A stretch of 18,659 nt of DNA from Helicobacteraceae bacterium. GTDB taxonomy: Bacteria; Campylobacterota; Campylobacteria; Campylobacterales; SZUA-545. The position numbers and the translations under genes are program-made. Within the stretch, counting starts at the first letter, position 1, and each line of letters begins with the position of its first letter. Shown piece by piece: positions 15,221-18,659 of the stretch. The stretch lies in contig JAISOU010000091.1 of assembly GCA_031275395.1 (NCBI GenBank), positions 1 through 18,659 on the forward strand, written 5' to 3'. Below the pieces are notes generated by a model. It made no database searches. It had not been told where the DNA came from and saw only the letters and a list, made by a program, of their open reading frames with translations.

Positions 15221-16122
15221 GCCTTAAAGATTACGAAAAAAGCGAGATTTTAGAGATTTTATCGATCGCGCGGGATTTGAAGCGCGATCTAAAGGCGGGC
15301 AAACCAAACAATTCGATGAGCGGCAAAACGCTAGCTATGATCTTTGAAAAAGCCTCCACTAGAACCCGCGTTAGCTTTGAAATCGGCGCGGTTCAGTTGG
15401 GAATGCACCCGCTGTTTTTGTCCGCCCGCGATATTCAGCTTGGGCGCGGCGAACCGATGAAAGACACCGCCCGCGTGATTAGCCGTATGGCGGATATGAC
15501 GATGATCCGCACATTTGCGCATAGCCGATTAGAAGAGTTTGCGGCGTATTCGGATATTCCCGTTATCAACGGCTTAAGCGACGATTTTCACCCCGCGCAA
15601 CTAATGGCGGATTATATGACTATCGAGGAGCTTGGTTACGACGATCGCGCCGTCGTCGCGTGGATTGGCGACGGCAATAATATGGCGAATAGTTGGTTGA
15701 TGTTAGCCGCTAAAATAGGTTTTGAACTGCGCGTAGCCGCGCCAAAAGGTTACGAGATCGCGCCAAAATGGGCGCTTCTTGCGCAAACTTTCGCCGCCAA
15801 AAGCGGGGCAAAGCTAACCTTTGGCGGCGATCCGATCGCGGCGGTAAAAGGCGCAAACGTCGTTGCGACCGACGTATGGACGAGTATGGGGCAAGAGGCG
15901 CAAAACGAAAAACGGCTTAAAGATTTTGACGGATTTGGCATAGACGATCGCTTAATGGCGTTTGCCGATCCAAAGGCGCTGTTTTTGCACTGCCTGCCCG
16001 CCCATCGCGGCGAAGAGGTAAGCGAAAGCGTTTTTGAACGACATTCGCAAACCGTCTTTTTAGAAGCCGAAAACCGCCTACACGCCCAAAAAGGAATTAT
16101 GGTATGGCTAAACGGGGCTTAA
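15205..16122 (+). CDS. argF: Ornithine carbamoyltransferase
   Basis: Transfers the carbamoyl group to ornithine to form citrulline in arginine biosynthesis; cytosolic trimer. The 305 residues show all signature motifs: the carbamoyl-phosphate loop STRTR (51-55), HPAQ (129-132), DVWTSMGQE (223-231) and the ornithine-binding HCLPAHRG (262-269). The ATG lies inside the end of hemB and is preceded by AAAGG. The hemB-argF order is also found in Campylobacter jejuni. A candidate small gene begins within its last codons. Confidence 0.97.
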   Translation: MRHFLSLKDYEKSEILEILSIARDLKRDLKAGKPNNSMSGKTLAMIFEKASTRTRVSFEIGAVQLGMHPLFLSARDIQLGRGEPMKDTARVISRMADMTMIRTFAHSRLEEFAAYSDIPVINGLSDDFHPAQLMADYMTIEELGYDDRAVVAWIGDGNNMANSWLMLAAKIGFELRVAAPKGYEIAPKWALLAQTFAAKSGAKLTFGGDPIAAVKGANVVATDVWTSMGQEAQNEKRLKDFDGFGIDDRLMAFADPKALFLHCLPAHRGEEVSESVFERHSQTVFLEAENRLHAQKGIMVWLNGA

Positions 16123-16229
16123 AAAATACTGGTAAGCGGGCTTTTGAAAATGTTAAGTCCGCTTTATTCTATAATCCGCCTAGCGACGAAACGGGTATGA
16201 TTTTACGAGATGATATTGTTATCGGATAA
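16104..16229 (+). CDS. Candidate small protein, 41 residues, overlapping argF
   Basis: An ATG at 16104-16106 lies inside the argF 3' end in another frame, eight bases after a good AAGGA (16091-16095). The frame runs to TAA at 16227-16229. The product has a basic start ([12 protein letters not shown]), a middle [13 protein letters not shown] and an acidic, hydrophobic end (ILRDDIVIG). There is no signal peptide. Coupling to argF by a 19-base overlap, and a spacing of only five bases to the following flavoprotein gene, argue for a real gene in the operon. Against it, a consensus -10 box lies inside. I do not recognise the family. Confidence 0.45.
   Translation: MAKRGLKNTGKRAFENVKSALFYNPPSDETGMILRDDIVIG
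16144..16175 (+). promoter_or_regulatory. Candidate promoter for the flavoprotein gene
   Basis: A consensus TATAAT at 16170-16175 is preceded by TTGAAA at 16144-16149 with 20 bases between, slightly longer than ideal. Transcription would start near 16182, giving a leader of about 50 bases before the ATG at 16235. It lies inside the candidate 41-codon gene. Confidence 0.4.
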
Positions 16230-16234
16230 AAGAG

Positions 16235-16786
16235 ATGAGCTTTGAACAAATATTTAAACAGATTTCGCCCGAAGAGATAGACGAGAATGTATTTACGTTG
16301 GTAGGAAAAGATTTTCCGGTTATCACTGCGGGCAAAAAAGAAAATTATAACTCTATGACGGCTAGCGGGGGCGGTATGGGAATGATCTTTATGAAACCTA
16401 CTACTTGGAGTATTTTTCCGTCAAATCGCTATACGCTTGAAATAATTAAAAAAGAACGAACATATACGCTCTCTTATTTTCCAAACACTTATAAAAAGCA
16501 AGTACTCTTTTTGGGAAGCAAGTCGGGAAGAGATAGCGAAAAAATGAAAGAGGTTGAATTGACGAGCGTTCAAACTCCTTTAGGTAATATCTCTTTCAAA
16601 GAGGCAAAACTCATTATCGAATGTAAATTGACGCAGGCGACGCTCGCGCGCCCCGACGATTTTTACGAGCGGGAAGCTAAAGAGTATATCGACGAAGCGT
16701 ACAAAGAGGCAAAAGTTTATCGCCAATACGTATTTGGGGAGATCGCGTCTGTTTGGGTAAAACGCAAACCGACTTTAACTTTATGA
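16235..16786 (+). CDS. Flavin reductase-like (FMN split-barrel) protein
   Basis: The 183-residue protein has the layout of a flavin reductase-like family common in anaerobes. VFTLVGKDFPVITAGK is followed by NSMTASGGGMG (39-49), then ERTYTLSYF, LFLGSKSGRD and a C-terminal QYVFGEIASVWVK. The fold binds FMN and either carries or transfers reducing equivalents. The physiological partner is unknown. As I remember the family, the flavin-facing motif is usually ASWGG; here the tryptophan is glycine (G45), a one-base change from TGG to GGG. The gene is visibly more AT-rich than its neighbours (AAA, ATA and TAT codons), which suggests a different history. No strong ribosome site precedes the ATG; only AAAGAG abuts it. 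Confidence 0.8.
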   Translation: MSFEQIFKQISPEEIDENVFTLVGKDFPVITAGKKENYNSMTASGGGMGMIFMKPTTWSIFPSNRYTLEIIKKERTYTLSYFPNTYKKQVLFLGSKSGRDSEKMKEVELTSVQTPLGNISFKEAKLIIECKLTQATLARPDDFYEREAKEYIDEAYKEAKVYRQYVFGEIASVWVKRKPTLTL

Positions 16787-16791
16787 AAATC

Positions 16792-16816
16792 CTATATTCG
16801 ATTTTCTCGGATATAG
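16792..16816. terminator. Weak hairpin between the convergent flavin-reductase genes
   Basis: CTATATTC at 16792-16799 can pair with GGATATAG at 16809-16816 (one G-T pair) around a nine-base loop. There is no clear T-run, so it is at best a weak terminator between two converging genes. Confidence 0.25.
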
Positions 16817-16842
16817 ATCGCGCATAGTCGCTAGTTGCGGCG

Positions 16843-17409
16843 TTATATACAATCTTGCCATTTTGTCATATCGGATTTTAAGTCGATCGTCCGTCCGTCG
16901 ATCGTAAAAGTTCCATCGCCGTTGGCGTGAAAAACGCGCCGTTCTTTTCTATGCGGATTATGCCAAGCCGCTACGCCGCGCAGGACAAACAAATACGATC
17001 CGTTTATCGCTATCTTTTTCTCTACGACGCACTCTAAGTTTTTAAGACATTCGCCAATCAGAGGCGCTTTGACGTATTTTGCCTTTACGGGCGTTAAATG
17101 AAACGCTTTGAACTTATCTATATCGCTTCCGGAGCAGTTGCCGATCGCTACGGTTTTTTTCATTAGATCGACGGCGGGCGCGGCTATTACGCATTCGCCC
17201 GTTTTGACAAGCGCGCGGTAAGAGTAATTCCACTCGCCCAACATAACGCCTACCGTAGGCTCAAAACCCATCGAGGCGTGGCAGCTTGCGGTCATAACGT
17301 TATCCCGCCCGTTTAAGCGCGTAGCGATCAGCATAACGGGGCCGCATTCAAAAAACGTAAACGCCCGATCGAGCGCAAACTCTTCTAACGTAGATTTATC
17401 GTTTCGCAT
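16843..17409 (-). CDS. Flavin reductase family protein (flavoredoxin-like)
   Basis: The 188-residue cytosolic protein belongs to the FMN-binding split-barrel flavin reductases. GPVMLIAT (23-30) is the first strand. NVMTASCHASMGFEPTVGVM (37-56) is the flavin-binding segment. YRALVKTGECVIAAP follows, as in flavoredoxins, and GSYLFVLRGVAAW lies near residue 140. It is of a different subgroup from the convergent flavoprotein at 16235. The ATG is supported by AGGA seven bases upstream. It starts 42 bases after the 3' end of the tRNA-Ala gene on the same strand with no visible terminator between, so read-through from the tRNA promoter is possible. Confidence 0.88.
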   Translation of the reverse strand: MRNDKSTLEEFALDRAFTFFECGPVMLIATRLNGRDNVMTASCHASMGFEPTVGVMLGEWNYSYRALVKTGECVIAAPAVDLMKKTVAIGNCSGSDIDKFKAFHLTPVKAKYVKAPLIGECLKNLECVVEKKIAINGSYLFVLRGVAAWHNPHRKERRVFHANGDGTFTIDGRTIDLKSDMTKWQDCI

Positions 17410-17451
17410 AGATCGATCCTATCGCGAATATTTCATATATGCGGACAAAAG

Positions 17452-17527
17452 TGGTGGAGATAGGCGGGATCGAACCGCCGACCTCTTGCGTGCCACGCAA
17501 GCGCTCTCCCATCTGAGCTATACCCCC
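17452..17527 (-). tRNA. tRNA-Ala (anticodon GGC)
   Basis: The 76-base gene on the minus strand begins GGGGGTATAGCTCAG and folds into a full cloverleaf. The acceptor stem pairs GGGGGTA with TATCTCC using two G-T pairs. The anticodon stem CTTGC/GCAAG holds the loop GTGGCAC with anticodon GGC. The T arm is GGCGG-TTCGATC-CCGCC. The discriminator A and the CCA end are encoded. Confidence 0.97.
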
Positions 17528-17541
17528 AAAGCGTAAATCGC

Positions 17542-17549
17542 ATTATAAT
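17542..17549. promoter_or_regulatory. Shared palindromic -10 box for divergent tRNA-Ala and outer-membrane protein genes
   Basis: ATTATAAT is a perfect 8-bp palindrome, so it contains TATAAT on both strands (plus at 17544-17549, minus at 17542-17547). Read leftward it would start the tRNA transcript near 17535, eight bases before the tRNA. Read rightward it would start near 17556, just before the AAAAGGAGG of the outer-membrane protein gene. Confidence 0.6.
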
Positions 17550-17574
17550 AGAGCCGCCATAAAAGGAGGCTAAA

Positions 17575-18318
17575 TTGAAAAAAATCTTGATTTTGAGTTT
17601 GACGTTTTGCGCGAGCGCGTTTGGCGATCTGCTTGGCTTTGGCGCGGGAGGCGGCGTGTGGCTGGCTACGCCCGACGGCAAAGCGGAGTATAAAAAAAGC
17701 GGCGTAGGCGATCGCTTCGATCTTGATAAAACGGGCTTGGACGGAACGGCAAACGGCTATCTTTGGGCGTATTTTGAACACGAAGTTCCAATTTTGCCCA
17801 ACTTTATAATCGACGGGACGGCGTTTAGCGCGGAGGGCGAAAAAAATATCGCTATTAGTTTCGGCGGCGCGAGTTTTAACGGCAAAACCGAAACAAAACT
17901 GACGGCGAATCAGATCGACTTTGTGGGCTACTACGTTCTGCCCATACCGGCGATCGACGTTCGTGTGGGGCTTGGCGCGGAGTCGATCGACGGCGCGCTA
18001 GAGCTTTCGGGGCAAGGGCAAAGCAAAAAAGCCGATCTCTCCGTCGTTCTTCCGATTCTATACGGCGGCGTTCGTTTCGATCTGCCCGAGCTTCCAATCG
18101 GCATAGAGGCGGACGTGAAATATATCGCTTACGATAAGTCGCATATATCCGATATTCGCGGCAAAATTGATTGGACTTTTGCCGATTTCGCGCTAAAAGG
18201 CGCGATAGAGGTCGGCTACCGATCGCGCTCGATCGTATTCAAAGATTTAAGCGGAACCGACGGCGAAGTCGATCTAACAATATCCGGCGCTTTCGCGGGC
18301 TTATCGCTACGTTTCTAA
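17575..18318 (+). CDS. Outer membrane protein, TIGR04219-like
   Basis: The 247-residue protein has a signal peptide (KKILILSLTFCASAFG, cleavage near G17/D18). A glycine-rich mature start (LLGFGAGGGVW) and alternating beta strands follow to a terminal aromatic, ending GLSLRF as outer-membrane barrels do. The GFGxGGGVW opening and length fit the TIGR04219 family of uncharacterised outer-membrane proteins. Function is unknown. The start is TTG at 17575-17577, chosen because AAAAGGAGG lies five bases upstream and translation gives a proper signal peptide. It is transcribed divergently from the tRNA-Ala gene from a shared -10 region. Confidence 0.82.
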   Translation: MKKILILSLTFCASAFGDLLGFGAGGGVWLATPDGKAEYKKSGVGDRFDLDKTGLDGTANGYLWAYFEHEVPILPNFIIDGTAFSAEGEKNIAISFGGASFNGKTETKLTANQIDFVGYYVLPIPAIDVRVGLGAESIDGALELSGQGQSKKADLSVVLPILYGGVRFDLPELPIGIEADVKYIAYDKSHISDIRGKIDWTFADFALKGAIEVGYRSRSIVFKDLSGTDGEVDLTISGAFAGLSLRF

Positions 18319-18322
18319 ATAA

Positions 18323-18367
18323 ACCGCGCGCGGTTAGGCTCGCTTTACGCGAGCTACCGCCGCGCGC
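18323..18367. repeat. GC-rich palindrome and hairpin after the outer-membrane protein gene
   Basis: ACCGCGCGCGGT at 18323-18334 is a perfect palindrome. GCTCGC at 18338-18343 pairs with GCGAGC at 18349-18354 around TTTAC, and the flanking GCGCGGT/ACCGCCGCGC can extend the stem. No T-run follows, so it may be a factor-dependent stop or simply a structured intergenic element. Confidence 0.45.
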
Positions 18368-18400
18368 CGTCGTTCGCGCAAAAGCGCCAGCCGAGAAGCG

Positions 18401-18494
18401 GAGCGGAACGGCGCGGGCGCGAAGGAAGACGGCAAGCAAGCTCCCAAGTCAAGGCGGCGTTATGACGAGCGGAACGGCGCGGGCGCGAAGGAAG
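18401..18494 (+). repeat. 28-bp direct repeat, 66-bp period
   Basis: Positions 18401-18428 and 18467-18494 are identical over 28 bases (starting GAGCGGAACGGCGCGGGCGC). The 66-base period keeps any reading frame in register. No open frame here has a convincing start. The sequence has the look of an intergenic element that may recur in the genome, which cannot be tested from this window. Confidence 0.6.
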
Positions 18495-18659
18495 GCGGAA
18501 ATCCAAATACGCAAAGCGCCGACAAAGACGATTTGATCGTCGCCGTTACGAGTTATCTGCGCCTCGCAACCGTGAAACTATCCGGGCGTTGGACTGATCG
18601 CGAAAACGACGGACGTTTCAAGAACGTTGATAACGATCGGACAATTTTTCTTCGCGCTC
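18495..18659. other. Right edge, no gene assigned
   Basis: A plus-strand frame is open from a TAG at 18335-18337 to the window end and could start at TTG 18533, reading LIVAVTSYLRLATVKLSGRW and beyond. No ribosome site precedes it. The minus strand also has short open stretches. Whether a gene begins here cannot be decided without the next sequence. Confidence 0.25.

Noticed and set aside
18171-18536. A 121-codon plus-strand frame over the end of the outer-membrane protein and the repeats
   Set aside because: Its first half is a shadow of the outer-membrane protein and its second half is arginine-rich repeat sequence without a ribosome site.
1-18659. CRISPR array, insertion sequence, prophage or defence locus
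   Set aside because: No regularly spaced repeats with unique spacers, no transposase or integrase and no nuclease or toxin motifs were seen; the two short tandem repeats have only two copies each.

Overview
The window looks like a chromosomal segment of a Campylobacterota (Epsilonproteobacteria) bacterium. The gene families (pirin, DnaG, Pnp, LptD, an MCE/MlaD protein, PurD, a Pit-type phosphate transporter, HemB and ArgF) and some of their neighbourhoods resemble those of Campylobacter, Wolinella and Sulfurimonas relatives. These include hemB followed by argF, and a purD/RDD/lptD/mlaD/phosphoribosyltransferase/pnp block. Base composition is near 50% GC, higher than in most Campylobacter or Helicobacter. 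The octamer GCGATCGC is strikingly frequent. I cannot name the species.

Layout. Positions 1-495 hold the possible tail of a gene entering from the left, a decayed tandem repeat and a large hairpin. A pirin-family gene (496) and dnaG (1229) follow on the plus strand, ending at a terminator that appears to work on both strands. A tightly coupled minus-strand operon then runs from 10907 down to 2927: purD, an RDD membrane protein, lptD, an MCE protein with a predicted beta-rich C-terminal domain, a phosphoribosyltransferase-like gene and pnp. Four junctions are overlaps and one is a direct TAA/ATG contact. Upstream of purD lie a 44-codon candidate small gene and a clearly decayed hemD (uroporphyrinogen-III synthase) with in-frame stops and frameshifts. 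An unrecognised plus-strand gene remnant abuts the 3' end of the phosphate transporter gene.

From 13780 the plus strand carries a periplasmic thioredoxin-like protein, hemB, argF, a 41-codon candidate small gene overlapping argF, and a more AT-rich flavoprotein gene. A second, different flavin reductase lies convergently (minus), downstream of tRNA-Ala(GGC). The tRNA and a divergent outer-membrane protein gene share a palindromic -10 box. The right end (18319-18659) contains a hairpin and a 28-bp repeat with a 66-bp period, and no confident gene.

Functional themes are envelope biogenesis (LptD, the MCE protein, an outer-membrane protein), nucleic-acid metabolism (DnaG, Pnp, PurD, tRNA), tetrapyrrole and arginine synthesis (HemB, ArgF) and flavin redox chemistry. 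I see no CRISPR array, insertion sequence, phage or recognisable defence system. The most notable items are the decayed hemD beside an intact hemB, the two candidate small proteins, the shared palindromic promoter and the excess of GCGATCGC.
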